Part shown: piece by piece, positions 1-8,129 of the stretch
How positions within the stretch are numbered: position 1 is the stretch's first letter
Layout of the letters: each line of letters starts with the position of its first letter
Assembly (NCBI GenBank): GCA_965215545.1
Contig: OZ244066.1
Location: 1,426,001-1,490,000 of the forward strand
DNA length: 64,000 nt
Direction of reading: 5' to 3'
Source: MPNP01 sp965215545
GTDB lineage: Bacteria; Pseudomonadota; Alphaproteobacteria; Rhodobacterales; Rhodobacteraceae
The notes under the pieces: generated by a model
The model's input: the letters and a program-made list of their open reading frames with translations, nothing else
Told to the model about the DNA's origin: nothing
Database searches by the model: none
Program-made: the position numbers and the translations under genes

Positions 1-5
1 GAGAG

Positions 6-230
6 ATGGGCACGGACACCATGGATGAGCTGCAGCCGGAAATCCGCATTGTCACGAGCCGTCATGTCAGTTGCGTGGGGCAGGGCGGGGCTCTCGGCCA
101 CCCGAAGGTCTGGTACCGGATTCCGGACGAGACCGGCTTTGTCGAGTGCGGATACTGCGATCGTCGGTTTGTGCTGGCCGGTTCCGAGGCCGAACAGGCC
201 CTGGACAGTCCGGACAAGGACGGTGACTGA
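6..230 (+). CDS. Small zinc-finger (CHCC-type) protein
   Basis: A 74-residue protein carrying one zf-CHCC type zinc site. A Cys near residue 23 is followed by a GHP motif with His, and then by CGYC with a conserved RF after it. This is the pattern of the short bacterial proteins related to the mitochondrial complex I subunit NDUFS6. The length is normal for the family. An alternative ATG at position 21 would remove five residues, and the window edge cuts the upstream region, so the start is uncertain. It lies 43 bp before polA on the same strand. Its role is unknown beyond the fold, and a link to complex I in this organism is only an inference. Confidence 0.8.
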   Translation: MGTDTMDELQPEIRIVTSRHVSCVGQGGALGHPKVWYRIPDETGFVECGYCDRRFVLAGSEAEQALDSPDKDGD

Positions 231-273
231 ATCCCGGTCCCATGACTGAACCCGGCCGGCAGGATTTCTGACG

Positions 274-3090
274 GTGGCCGCGCCCGCTTCGGAATTCGGC
301 AGGAACCATCACCTGCTGCTGGTCGATGGCTCAGGCTACATCTTTCGTGCCTTTTTCATGGCGGAAAGGAGCTTGCGGCCGGAACAGCGCTACCGTTCGG
401 ATGGGACGCCGGTCGGGGCCCTTCACTTCTTCTGCAGCATGCTCTTCAAGGATGTCCTGGAAAGCGATCGGGATCCCACTCATTCCGCGGTGGTCTTTGA
501 TCACTCATCCAAGACGTTCCGGAATGCGATCTATCCGGAGTACAAGGCCAACCGTCAGGCACCTCCCGAGGACATCATCCCCCAGTTTGCCTCGACCCGT
601 GCTGCCACCCGTGCCTTCAACCTGCCCTGCATCGAGGCCGAGGGTTTTGAGGCCGATGACATCATTGCCACCCTGGCCGATCAGGCCAACCGCAGGGGCG
701 GCAGGGTCACGATCATTTCCTCCGACAAGGACCTGATGCAGCTCGTGGGTGGGGGTGTGGTGATGTATGACAGCATGAAACGCAAGGAGATCGGCCGCGA
801 GGAGGTCCGTGCCAAGTTCGGTGTCGATCCCGACCGCGTTGTCGATGTCCAGGCACTCATCGGTGACAGCAGTGACAACATCCCCGGTGCGCCCGGGATC
901 GGCGCCAAGACGGCACCACAACTGATCGAGGCGTTCGGTGATCTCGAGTCCCTGTTGGCCAATGCCGATCAAATTCCCCAACAGAAGCGCCGGGCCATCC
1001 TGACTGAGCATGCCGATCTGATCCGGATGTGCCGCGAGCTTGTGCACCTGCGTCGGGATGTCCCGCTGTCTGCCGGTCTTGACGATCTTTCCATCACCGT
1101 GCCGGACCCGGAGACGGTGTTTGCCTTTCTGCGCGAACAGGAATTCCGCTCGCTGGTCCGCCGGGCTGCCCGCTTCCTCAAGGTCGACGCGCCCCCATTG
1201 CCCGAAATCCGCCAGGTTCCAACCCGTACCCCCTCCAGTGCCACGGTCCCCATTGACCACGGGGCCTATGAATGCGTCTGTGATGATGATGCGCTCACCC
1301 GGTGGATCGAGACCATCCATGAACATGGCTTTGTGGCGATTGATACAGAGACCACCGGGCTTGATGACATGCAGGATTCGCTGGTTGGGCTGAGTCTGTG
1401 CTGCCGACCGGGCCAGGCCTGCTATATCCCACTGGCCCATACGGCGGCCGACAGCCTGTTTGATGATGCCAACCGACCCGTGGACGGGCAATTGCCGATG
1501 GCACATGCGCTGGAGCGCCTGACGCCCATGCTGACGGACCCGGCGATTCTCAAGATCGGCCAGAACATCAAGTTTGATCTCAAGATCCTTCTCCAGCACG
1601 GCATTGCCATGGCCCCGGTCGATGACACGATGCTGCTTTCCTATGCACTCCACAGCGGGCTGCACAATCTCAGCATGGACATCCTTTCGGAGAAATACCT
1701 CGGCCACAAGCCCATCCCGATTTCGGACCTGATCGGCAAGGGTCGCAAGACCATCCCATTCCAGCGGGTTCCCATTGCCGACGCCACCCGCTATGCGGCC
1801 GAGGATGCCGAGATCACCCTGCGCCTGTGGCAGACCCTCAAACCGCAGCTGCCGGCGGTGCACGTCACCACGCCCTACGAGACCCTTGATCGTCCGTTGA
1901 TCCCTGTGCTGGTCGGCATGGAACGCCACGGGATCGTGGTGGATGCCGACCACCTGCAGCGCCTCTCCCGGGCATTTGCCGACAACATCGCTCAACTTGA
2001 AGTGACGATCTACCAACTCGCAGGCAAGACATTCAACATCGGCAGTCCCCTGCAGCTCGGGCGGATCCTGTTCGAGGACCTGCAACTGCCCGGGGGCGGT
2101 GAACGCACCCAGCGGGGGTACAAGACCGATGCGCGGATCCTGGAAGACCTGGCTGCCGACTACGAATTGCCGGCCCTGGTTCTCGAATGGCGCCACCAGT
2201 CGAAACTGCGCTCGACCTATACCGAGGCGTTGCCCATGCATATCAACCCCGAGACCGGGCGGGTGCATACCTCCTACCGGATCGCCGGGGCCAATACCGG
2301 ACGCCTGGCATCAACGGATCCCAATCTGCAGAACATCCCCGTGCGGACCGACGAGGGCCGCAGCATCCGCGAGGCCTTCATCGCCGAGGATGGCTACAAA
2401 CTCGTTTCGCTTGACTACAGCCAGATTGAACTGCGTGTCCTGGCCCATACGGCCAACATCGAGGCCCTCAAGGCGGCCTTCGATGCCGGTCAGGATATCC
2501 ACGCCATGACCGCAAGCCAGGTCTTCGATGTCCCGCTGGCTGATGTCGACTCCTCCATCCGCCGCCAGGCCAAGGCCATCAACTTTGGCGTGATCTACGG
2601 GATCTCGGCCTTCGGACTGGCCCGGAACCTCGGCATCCCGCGCCCTCAGGCCAAGGACTTCATCACCAGGTACTTCGAGCGCTTTCCCGGGATCCGCGGC
2701 TACATGGACGACATTGTCCGATCCGCCAGGGACAAGGGTTATGTGACAACGCTCTTCGGTCGGCGGATTCACACGCCGGCGATCAATGCCAGCGGGCCGC
2801 AGGGACAGTTTGCCCGCCGCGCCGCCATCAATGCCCCGATCCAGGGCTCGGCAGCAGATATCATCCGCCGTGCCATGATCCGCCTTGCACCGGCCATTGC
2901 CACCCTGCCGGTCCGGATGCTGCTGCAGGTCCATGACGAGCTGGTCTTCGAAGTGCGCGAGGATGTGGTTGCGGACTTCATCCCGCTGGCCCGCTCGGTC
3001 ATGGAGAAAGCCGATCGCCCGGCCATGGCCATCGTCCCCAAACTCGTCGTCGATGACGGCGTGGCCGACAACTGGGCCAAAGCGCACTGA
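274..3090 (+). CDS. polA: DNA polymerase I
   Basis: A 938-residue, full-length family A polymerase that fills repair gaps and removes Okazaki primers. It has three parts: an N-terminal 5'-3' exonuclease (residues about 12-300, beginning with DGSGYIFRAFF); a 3'-5' proofreading domain with the acidic motif DTET near residue 355 and its partners NIKFDLK and AAEDAE; and the polymerase domain with motif A (DYSQIELR, about 713), motif B (RRQAKAINFGVIYG, about 763) and motif C (VHDELVF, about 886). The proofreading acidic residues are intact. The GTG start at 274 has an AGGA Shine-Dalgarno sequence nine bases upstream. The next gene is convergent. Confidence 0.97.
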   Translation: MAAPASEFGRNHHLLLVDGSGYIFRAFFMAERSLRPEQRYRSDGTPVGALHFFCSMLFKDVLESDRDPTHSAVVFDHSSKTFRNAIYPEYKANRQAPPEDIIPQFASTRAATRAFNLPCIEAEGFEADDIIATLADQANRRGGRVTIISSDKDLMQLVGGGVVMYDSMKRKEIGREEVRAKFGVDPDRVVDVQALIGDSSDNIPGAPGIGAKTAPQLIEAFGDLESLLANADQIPQQKRRAILTEHADLIRMCRELVHLRRDVPLSAGLDDLSITVPDPETVFAFLREQEFRSLVRRAARFLKVDAPPLPEIRQVPTRTPSSATVPIDHGAYECVCDDDALTRWIETIHEHGFVAIDTETTGLDDMQDSLVGLSLCCRPGQACYIPLAHTAADSLFDDANRPVDGQLPMAHALERLTPMLTDPAILKIGQNIKFDLKILLQHGIAMAPVDDTMLLSYALHSGLHNLSMDILSEKYLGHKPIPISDLIGKGRKTIPFQRVPIADATRYAAEDAEITLRLWQTLKPQLPAVHVTTPYETLDRPLIPVLVGMERHGIVVDADHLQRLSRAFADNIAQLEVTIYQLAGKTFNIGSPLQLGRILFEDLQLPGGGERTQRGYKTDARILEDLAADYELPALVLEWRHQSKLRSTYTEALPMHINPETGRVHTSYRIAGANTGRLASTDPNLQNIPVRTDEGRSIREAFIAEDGYKLVSLDYSQIELRVLAHTANIEALKAAFDAGQDIHAMTASQVFDVPLADVDSSIRRQAKAINFGVIYGISAFGLARNLGIPRPQAKDFITRYFERFPGIRGYMDDIVRSARDKGYVTTLFGRRIHTPAINASGPQGQFARRAAINAPIQGSAADIIRRAMIRLAPAIATLPVRMLLQVHDELVFEVREDVVADFIPLARSVMEKADRPAMAIVPKLVVDDGVADNWAKAH

Positions 3091-3120
3091 TCCCGTTCGC
3101 CCGCCCCTGCGGGGATGCAT

Positions 3121-4144
3121 GGCCCCTCTGCCTGGCCATTACCTCACGAATTCGAGCAGGGGCGCGGTACCGGCCTCAAGGATCCTTTTGGTCAACACCA
3201 TCGTCGGGACAGAGATCCGGCTGCCCACGGGCACTTCCCCGTTCTCGATGGCCTTGACCATCTCGATGGCCTGTTTGCCGACAAGATAGGGCAGTTGGGC
3301 AACAGAGGCATCGAGGCGACCGGCCTTGATCGAGGCGACGGCATCAGAGTTCCCATCGACACCGATCACCAGGACCTGATCACCCTTGCCGGCGGCCTCG
3401 ACGACCTCGACCGCTCCCAGCGCCATGCCATCATTGGCCGCAAAGACAGCAACCAGATCGGGGTGGCGCGCCAGGATGTCATCGGTGATGGCGGCGGCCT
3501 TGTCACGATCCCAGTCACCGGGCAGCGAGGCCACGATCTCCAGACCCGGCGCGAGTTCAGCCAGCCGGTCGGCAAATCCCGTGGCCCGTTTCTGGCCCGT
3601 GATGTTGCCCGGCAGGCCCCGGATGACCAGGACGGGACCGGTGGCATCGCTGCCGATCTGGGCAACCAGCCACTCGGCCCCCTGGATGCCGGTTGCCACG
3701 TTGTCCGAACCGATGGAGAAGGCGATGTCGACCCCGGCATCTGCCGCAATGGCCGGATCAAGGTTGCCATCGAGATCGACGACCAGGATGCCCATCTCAT
3801 TGGCCCGTCTGAGACAGGGCAACAGGATTGTGGAATTGATGGCGGCCGTGAGCATGGCATCCGGCTCGCGCTCGAGCATCGTGTTGCAGACATGCAGCTG
3901 CGGTTCTGCCGCCTGATCGCTCTCAACGGCCTCCAGGTGGTATGCCGCCCCGACCGCCTCGGCCCCCTCGCGGACCCCGAGTTCCATCGCCCCCCAGAAC
4001 GGGTTGGACAGGGTCTTCATGAGCACACCATACGTCCCTGCCGCAGCCGGCACTGCCAGCAGGGCCAGAACCAGGGTTGCAAGTCGCCACATCATCACAT
4101 TGTGTCCTGCACGTCACGTTAGGTCATTCCCTGTGGCGATGCCA
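3121..4144. repeat. 1,024-bp direct repeat, copy 1
   Basis: Positions 3121-4144 match 6254-7277 without any gap (constant offset 3133). I see four substitutions: 3169/6302, 3997/7130, 4101/7234 and 4124/7257. Two lie in the coding region and are silent, and two lie just upstream of it. The repeat contains the complete binding-protein gene and about 46 bp of its 5' flank. No insertion sequence or inverted repeat is visible at the edges. The 2,109 bp between the copies hold the Cas3'' and brnTA genes. Confidence 0.97.
3139..4098 (-). CDS. Sugar-type ABC transporter substrate-binding protein, copy 1
   Basis: A 319-residue periplasmic binding protein of the Peripla_BP_4/RbsB type. It has a clear signal peptide (hydrophobic stretch to about residue 20, ending in AAAG). 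A GVLMKTLSNPFW strand follows, as in ribose-family receptors, with later ANDGMALGA and IGVDGNSDA motifs of the second lobe. Three start codons are consecutive (GTG, ATG, ATG), preceded by AGGA. No permease or ATPase gene is adjacent, so it is an orphan receptor. It may serve a transporter or chemoreceptor encoded elsewhere (inference). The encoded protein is identical to that of the copy at 6272-7231. It is convergent with polA. Confidence 0.85.
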   Translation of the reverse strand: MMMWRLATLVLALLAVPAAAGTYGVLMKTLSNPFWGAMELGVREGAEAVGAAYHLEAVESDQAAEPQLHVCNTMLEREPDAMLTAAINSTILLPCLRRANEMGILVVDLDGNLDPAIAADAGVDIAFSIGSDNVATGIQGAEWLVAQIGSDATGPVLVIRGLPGNITGQKRATGFADRLAELAPGLEIVASLPGDWDRDKAAAITDDILARHPDLVAVFAANDGMALGAVEVVEAAGKGDQVLVIGVDGNSDAVASIKAGRLDASVAQLPYLVGKQAIEMVKAIENGEVPVGSRISVPTMVLTKRILEAGTAPLLEFVR

Positions 4145-4380
4145 TCATCGGATCCGTTGCAGCCGCATTGCGCGACCTGATATTCCGAACTGCCGATCAC
4201 GCCGCTTTCGCATCCCGACTGCCGTGTCCCTGCCGCCACGGGATCGTCATTTCCAAGGAAGGTCCTGTCGTTCCGGGCACTATTTTGGTACCACTATATC
4301 CTGCCATGGTCGGACATGCATCGAGGCAATACCCGCTCGACTTTGTTCATCGGATCGGAAGAAAGCAGAAGGGCAGACCC

Positions 4381-5127
4381 ATGAAATCCATGACACCACA
4401 GCCCCCGCTGACGCCCGAGACAATCAATAAGTGGCCAGGAAAGACGATTGAAGGGGCATACCACCCGGCGCTTTGGCATATGCTGGATGTTGGGGCTGTT
4501 GCATGCCACCTGATTGCCAAGTGTGCCGTTACAGGCTGTACCAGAAAAGACTTGGCAATTACCTTTCTGATTGTCCTGCACGATCTTGGCAAGATCAGCG
4601 AGTGTTTCCGTGACCAGATCACCGGTGTTGCGGCACAGGCAGCCTATCATTCTCAACTGAGCTTTGTTCTGCTTCAGTTCTTCGATGAACTGATTGCAGA
4701 GCGCATTGGCGGCAGCCCCGCAGCAAGACGGTCTCTGTACGCCGCCGTCTCCGGCCATCACGGCGGTCCACCGGAACTGGACGACGGTCGTGGCAACAAG
4801 CAACGACGCTGGGAAAGAGCGATCGGTTCAGAAGCCTACGAGACGGTCCCAAGGGTCATTCTGGCGGTGAACAGCCTGTTCCCGGAAGCATCTCTGGATA
4901 ATCTCTCCACTGCAGATGCAAAGAAGCTCAGCTGGAAGGTGTCCGGACTGACGGTACAGGCAGACTGGATCGGATCGAATACGGATTGGTTTGGTTGCCA
5001 GCCACCCGATATTCCAGTTGCTGATTACTGGAAGGAGGCGGTCGACCGGGGATTGACCGCTGAGATGTCTCCATTTTGGCAACGCTTTGGAGAATGCCAA
5101 AAAAGACCTTCTACAGATATTGAATAA
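4381..5127 (+). CDS. Stand-alone Cas3'' (HD nuclease domain only)
   Basis: A 248-residue protein equivalent to the N-terminal HD nuclease domain of Cas3, the single-strand DNA nuclease of type I CRISPR systems. The metal-binding signature is complete: YHPALWH near residue 27, LHDLGK near 68, SGHHG near 123 and QADWIGSNTDWF near 198. The wording of these motifs is closest to type I-E Cas3 (from memory, unverified). The protein stops just where a helicase domain would begin, and no helicase follows. The ATG at 4381 has a strong AGAAGGG ribosome-binding site seven bases upstream, so it looks expressed. It is probably the remnant of a lost CRISPR locus or a domesticated nuclease. It differs from the cas3 at 8819. 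Confidence 0.7.
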   Translation: MKSMTPQPPLTPETINKWPGKTIEGAYHPALWHMLDVGAVACHLIAKCAVTGCTRKDLAITFLIVLHDLGKISECFRDQITGVAAQAAYHSQLSFVLLQFFDELIAERIGGSPAARRSLYAAVSGHHGGPPELDDGRGNKQRRWERAIGSEAYETVPRVILAVNSLFPEASLDNLSTADAKKLSWKVSGLTVQADWIGSNTDWFGCQPPDIPVADYWKEAVDRGLTAEMSPFWQRFGECQKRPSTDIE

Positions 5128-5136
5128 CGACATATA

Positions 5137-5142
5137 TATAAT
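5137..5142 (+). promoter_or_regulatory. Possible -10 box of brnTA
   Basis: A perfect TATAAT lies inside an alternating AT tract only 12 bp before the brnT ATG. It would give a very short or leaderless transcript. No good -35 box lies 16-18 bp upstream. The TATATATA palindrome it overlaps could also be an operator for BrnA, since brnTA operons are autorepressed (established for the family). Tentative. Confidence 0.3.
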
Positions 5143-5154
5143 TACAATATTGCC

Positions 5155-5457
5155 ATGACACTCCCATTCTTTATCTGGGACGCGGATAAGAACCTTTCCA
5201 ACCAGCGCAAACATGGCCTGAGTTTTGAGATCGCGGCCCGCGTGTTTCTTGATCCGCTTCATATCTCTGTGCAAGATCGCATTGAGGGAGGTGAACAACG
5301 CTGGCAAACGATCGGCCGGATCGCCGGTCTTGCAGTTGTATTGGTGGCCCATACCTTTACGGAAGAAGGGCCTCTGGACGAAACAGTCGAGGTGATCCGC
5401 ATCATCTCAGCCCGTCCTGTCACACGGAAAGAAAGGAAGCGATATGAAGAGGGTTGA
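5155..5457 (+). CDS. brnT: BrnT-family toxin
   Basis: A 100-residue toxin of the type II BrnT/BrnA system, a RelE-fold ribonuclease that blocks translation. Family hallmarks are present in order: FIWDADKN, N..KHGLSFE, VFLDP, GE.RW..IG and the C-terminal IRIISARPVT..ER..YE. The length is normal and the gene looks intact. Its end overlaps the brnA start by 14 bp, the usual translational coupling. It sits between the two copies of the 1-kb repeat, downstream of the Cas3'' gene, in AT-richer DNA than polA. Confidence 0.9.
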   Translation: MTLPFFIWDADKNLSNQRKHGLSFEIAARVFLDPLHISVQDRIEGGEQRWQTIGRIAGLAVVLVAHTFTEEGPLDETVEVIRIISARPVTRKERKRYEEG

Positions 5458-5803
5458 GCACACACGAGACACGCTCCCACCATTGACAACAGAACAGCAG
5501 GAGATTCTCAAGCGTCTGGCTGCAATGCCCGACGATGAGATCAATACAAGCGACATACCGGAAATGACCGAGGCGCAGCTCGTCAAGATGCAGCCTGCGC
5601 ATTATCGCCCTCTTAAAAAACAGATTACAGCCCGTCTGGATGCTGACGTGCTTGTCTGGCTCAAGACCGGTGGCAAAGGGTACCAGTCTCGTATGAACGC
5701 GATCCTGCGACAGGCAATGCTGAACGCGATGTCATTACGGGCCACGGCCGAGGAGCGCCGGTTGGTTGATCACACGCGCAGGACGGAAGACACACAAGAA
5801 TGA
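5444..5803 (+). CDS. brnA: BrnA-family antitoxin
   Basis: A 119-residue antitoxin that neutralises BrnT and, with it, represses the operon. The C-terminal half carries the ribbon-helix-helix region typical of BrnA: ITARLDADVLVWLKTGGKGYQSRMNAILRQAM. The N-terminal part (residues 10-50) is acidic and is presumably the toxin-binding arm. It overlaps brnT by 14 bp and appears complete. Taken with the decayed brnTA at 22387-22811 this is one of two such modules around the CRISPR region. Confidence 0.88.
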   Translation: MKRVEHTRDTLPPLTTEQQEILKRLAAMPDDEINTSDIPEMTEAQLVKMQPAHYRPLKKQITARLDADVLVWLKTGGKGYQSRMNAILRQAMLNAMSLRATAEERRLVDHTRRTEDTQE

Positions 5804-6253
5804 GGCTTCTTCGGGTCGACTCCAGATGCTTGCAGAATCTCGCTTCAAGAGTTTTCGGCAACCTGTCGTTCTGATGGGTGTCCGTGATACGTTCGTTTGA
5901 CGGACACGCCGTATCCCCGTCCAATAACCCTGCTGACGATGAGATCCCGGACAGATTGATTTCTGGACGTCTGACCGGTGACGACTGATGCCCGGCAGGA
6001 CTCAGGTCAGGACGGCAACCGCAGTCCAGAGGTGTCCCGGGCAGGTTCTTGGACACGCGACATCCGTCCCCCAATCTTCACCGACCAGGAGGGCGAACAC
6101 GGGCCAGCCCTGCGCGGTGAATATGTCTGGAGTCTCTCAGGGCCGCTTCGGCAAACCGGGTGTTATTGTCGGGCACCGGACGGTATTGTCCACGCCACTT
6201 CAGAGTGGCACGGGGGACGACAGGACACAATCAAATTCAAAGTTGATGCCATT
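5804..6253. other. Intergenic segment after brnA
   Basis: No supported gene. Open frames here run into the neighbouring repeat in the wrong frame. The only recognisable item is the palindromic element at 6191-6217. The segment ends exactly where repeat copy 2 begins. Confidence 0.5.
6191..6217 (+). repeat. Short palindromic dispersed element, copy A
   Basis: Contains GCCACTTCAGAGTGGC followed by a C/G-run, an inverted repeat. It matches copies at 8671-8700, 22830-22860 (reverse), 39108-39143 (reverse) and 44961-44999 (reverse). All five lie outside genes, and the shared core is CAGAGTGGC plus a G-run. It resembles a REP-type element. Confidence 0.6.
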
Positions 6254-7277
6254 GGCCCCTCTGCCTGGCCATTACCTCACGAATTCGAGCAGGGGCGCGG
6301 TGCCGGCCTCAAGGATCCTTTTGGTCAACACCATCGTCGGGACAGAGATCCGGCTGCCCACGGGCACTTCCCCGTTCTCGATGGCCTTGACCATCTCGAT
6401 GGCCTGTTTGCCGACAAGATAGGGCAGTTGGGCAACAGAGGCATCGAGGCGACCGGCCTTGATCGAGGCGACGGCATCAGAGTTCCCATCGACACCGATC
6501 ACCAGGACCTGATCACCCTTGCCGGCGGCCTCGACGACCTCGACCGCTCCCAGCGCCATGCCATCATTGGCCGCAAAGACAGCAACCAGATCGGGGTGGC
6601 GCGCCAGGATGTCATCGGTGATGGCGGCGGCCTTGTCACGATCCCAGTCACCGGGCAGCGAGGCCACGATCTCCAGACCCGGCGCGAGTTCAGCCAGCCG
6701 GTCGGCAAATCCCGTGGCCCGTTTCTGGCCCGTGATGTTGCCCGGCAGGCCCCGGATGACCAGGACGGGACCGGTGGCATCGCTGCCGATCTGGGCAACC
6801 AGCCACTCGGCCCCCTGGATGCCGGTTGCCACGTTGTCCGAACCGATGGAGAAGGCGATGTCGACCCCGGCATCTGCCGCAATGGCCGGATCAAGGTTGC
6901 CATCGAGATCGACGACCAGGATGCCCATCTCATTGGCCCGTCTGAGACAGGGCAACAGGATTGTGGAATTGATGGCGGCCGTGAGCATGGCATCCGGCTC
7001 GCGCTCGAGCATCGTGTTGCAGACATGCAGCTGCGGTTCTGCCGCCTGATCGCTCTCAACGGCCTCCAGGTGGTATGCCGCCCCGACCGCCTCGGCCCCC
7101 TCGCGGACCCCGAGTTCCATCGCCCCCCAAAACGGGTTGGACAGGGTCTTCATGAGCACACCATACGTCCCTGCCGCAGCCGGCACTGCCAGCAGGGCCA
7201 GAACCAGGGTTGCAAGTCGCCACATCATCACATCGTGTCCTGCACGTCACGTTAGGCCATTCCCTGTGGCGATGCCA
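6254..7277. repeat. 1,024-bp direct repeat, copy 2
   Basis: Same orientation as 3121-4144 and about 99.6% identical, with four substitutions and no indels. Identity ends abruptly on both sides: the left edge is 36 bp after palindromic element A, and the right edge is at the GATGCCA shared by both copies. Confidence 0.97.
6272..7231 (-). CDS. Sugar-type ABC transporter substrate-binding protein, copy 2
   Basis: This encodes the same 319-residue protein as the gene at 3139-4098, amino acid for amino acid: a signal peptide and two periplasmic binding lobes of the RbsB/Peripla_BP_4 type. It sits on the minus strand between brnA and hicA with no transport partners nearby. Which copy is ancestral cannot be decided from the sequence. 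Copy 1 adjoins the core gene polA, which mildly favours it as the original. Two of the four differences fall in the 46 bp upstream of the start, so expression of the copies could differ. Confidence 0.85.
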   Translation of the reverse strand: MMMWRLATLVLALLAVPAAAGTYGVLMKTLSNPFWGAMELGVREGAEAVGAAYHLEAVESDQAAEPQLHVCNTMLEREPDAMLTAAINSTILLPCLRRANEMGILVVDLDGNLDPAIAADAGVDIAFSIGSDNVATGIQGAEWLVAQIGSDATGPVLVIRGLPGNITGQKRATGFADRLAELAPGLEIVASLPGDWDRDKAAAITDDILARHPDLVAVFAANDGMALGAVEVVEAAGKGDQVLVIGVDGNSDAVASIKAGRLDASVAQLPYLVGKQAIEMVKAIENGEVPVGSRISVPTMVLTKRILEAGTAPLLEFVR

Positions 7278-7369
7278 CATTCACATCGGCCAGAAAGTAG
7301 GGTTGTCGGGAAGTGATCCCTTCTACCCATCTGTCGTGCTGGACTCAGCAATTTAGCAACCATATGCAG

Positions 7370-7398
7370 TTGCAATAATTTGTCCCTGTTTGTATCCT
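7370..7398 (+). promoter_or_regulatory. Predicted promoter of hicAB
   Basis: TTGCAA at 7370-7375 and TATCCT at 7393-7398 are separated by 17 bp. Predicted transcription starts about 25 bp before hicA. The spacing and -35 box are the same as in the predicted CRISPR leader promoter. Confidence 0.4.
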
Positions 7399-7430
7399 GT
7401 TCGGAGTTCAGTTGGATCTGACAAATCGAA

Positions 7431-7688
7431 ATGAGTAGGCACAAGAAACTGATCGAACGGTTCAAGACAAGACCAAGGGACTTTACCTGGAATGAAATGA
7501 CAACACTGCTGGAGAGATTGGGTTACAGGAAGTCCTCAGCCGGGAAGACAGGTGGGTCTCGATACCGCCTTGTTCATGAAGTAGCACCGATCATCGCCCT
7601 GCACAGGCCGCACCCGGGGAACATCGTCAAGGCATACGTCATGAAGGAGGTGCTGGAAATTCTTGAACGGGAAAACCTTTTGAACTGA
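7431..7688 (+). CDS. hicA: HicA-family mRNA interferase toxin
   Basis: An 85-residue small basic toxin of the HicA family with a dsRNA-binding-like fold. It cleaves mRNA and is held in check by HicB. The markers are FTWNEMTTLLERLGY near residue 18, the GGSRYRLVH segment and the highly characteristic LHRPHPGN near residue 57. The usual GSH of many HicA toxins is GSR here, a form I believe is common in this LHRPHPGN subgroup (unverified). The Shine-Dalgarno sequence is weak. hicB follows 27 bp downstream. Confidence 0.88.
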   Translation: MSRHKKLIERFKTRPRDFTWNEMTTLLERLGYRKSSAGKTGGSRYRLVHEVAPIIALHRPHPGNIVKAYVMKEVLEILERENLLN

Positions 7689-7715
7689 AAGTGCAGGGAC
7701 AAATGGATATGAGCG

Positions 7716-8072
7716 ATGCTTGAATATCGGGGATATCTTGGGTCAATCGAATACAGTGAAGACGACGAGGTGTTGCATGGACGCCTTGAGTTCATTCGTG
7801 ATCTCGTGACTTATGAGGGGACTGATGCGAAGAGCCTGAGAGCTGCATTTCATGGTGCAGTGGACGATTACATTGAACTCTGTGCGGAGGAAGGATGTGT
7901 ACCGGACAGGCCGCTGAAAGGCAGTTTCAACGTTCGTCCCGGCCGTGACCTGCACCGTCGGGCTACGCTGTTTGCTATGAGTCGTGGCACCAATCTAAAC
8001 ACAGTCGTAAGTGATGCCTTGCGAAATTACCTGGACCGGGAGAGCGGAATCGCGGAGCGTCAATCAACATGA
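7716..8072 (+). CDS. hicB: HicB-family antitoxin
   Basis: A 118-residue antitoxin with the two usual parts. The N-terminal partial RNase H-like domain (LEYRGYLGSIEYSEDD, then DLVTYEGT and AVDDYIELC) binds HicA. The C-terminal ribbon-helix-helix segment (GSFNVRPGRDLHRRATLFA, then LNTVVSDALRNYL) binds DNA for autorepression. The length is typical. The ATG at 7716 follows an AGGGAC ribosome-binding site. A stem-loop begins at its stop codon. Confidence 0.88.
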   Translation: MLEYRGYLGSIEYSEDDEVLHGRLEFIRDLVTYEGTDAKSLRAAFHGAVDDYIELCAEEGCVPDRPLKGSFNVRPGRDLHRRATLFAMSRGTNLNTVVSDALRNYLDRESGIAERQST

Positions 8073-8101
8073 GAATCGGCGATGGGGAACGCCCGATTCT
8101 C
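8071..8101 (+). terminator. Stem-loop after hicB
   Basis: GAGAATCGG at 8071-8079 pairs with CCGATTCTC at 8093-8101, a perfect 9-bp stem with a 13-nt loop directly at the hicB stop codon. No T-run follows, so it may work as an mRNA-stabilising hairpin or a weak terminator. Confidence 0.45.
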
Positions 8102-8129
8102 TGTTGAAACGCATCAGAGCGGTGCGACC

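Noticed and set aside
505..2268. A 587-codon frame antisense to polA.
   Set aside because: A GC-rich codon shadow of polA, with no family motif and no ribosome-binding site. The same applies to long antisense frames over pckA, smc, parC, aceE and etfB.
5259..5602. Minus-strand frames antisense to brnT and brnA.
   Set aside because: The plus-strand BrnT and BrnA matches are clear and properly overlapped; the antisense frames have no support.
5978..7255. A 425-codon plus-strand frame running through the second binding-protein copy.
   Set aside because: Most of it is the antisense of the binding-protein gene, and the equivalent frame also appears antisense to copy 1. The minus-strand gene has a signal peptide and family motifs.
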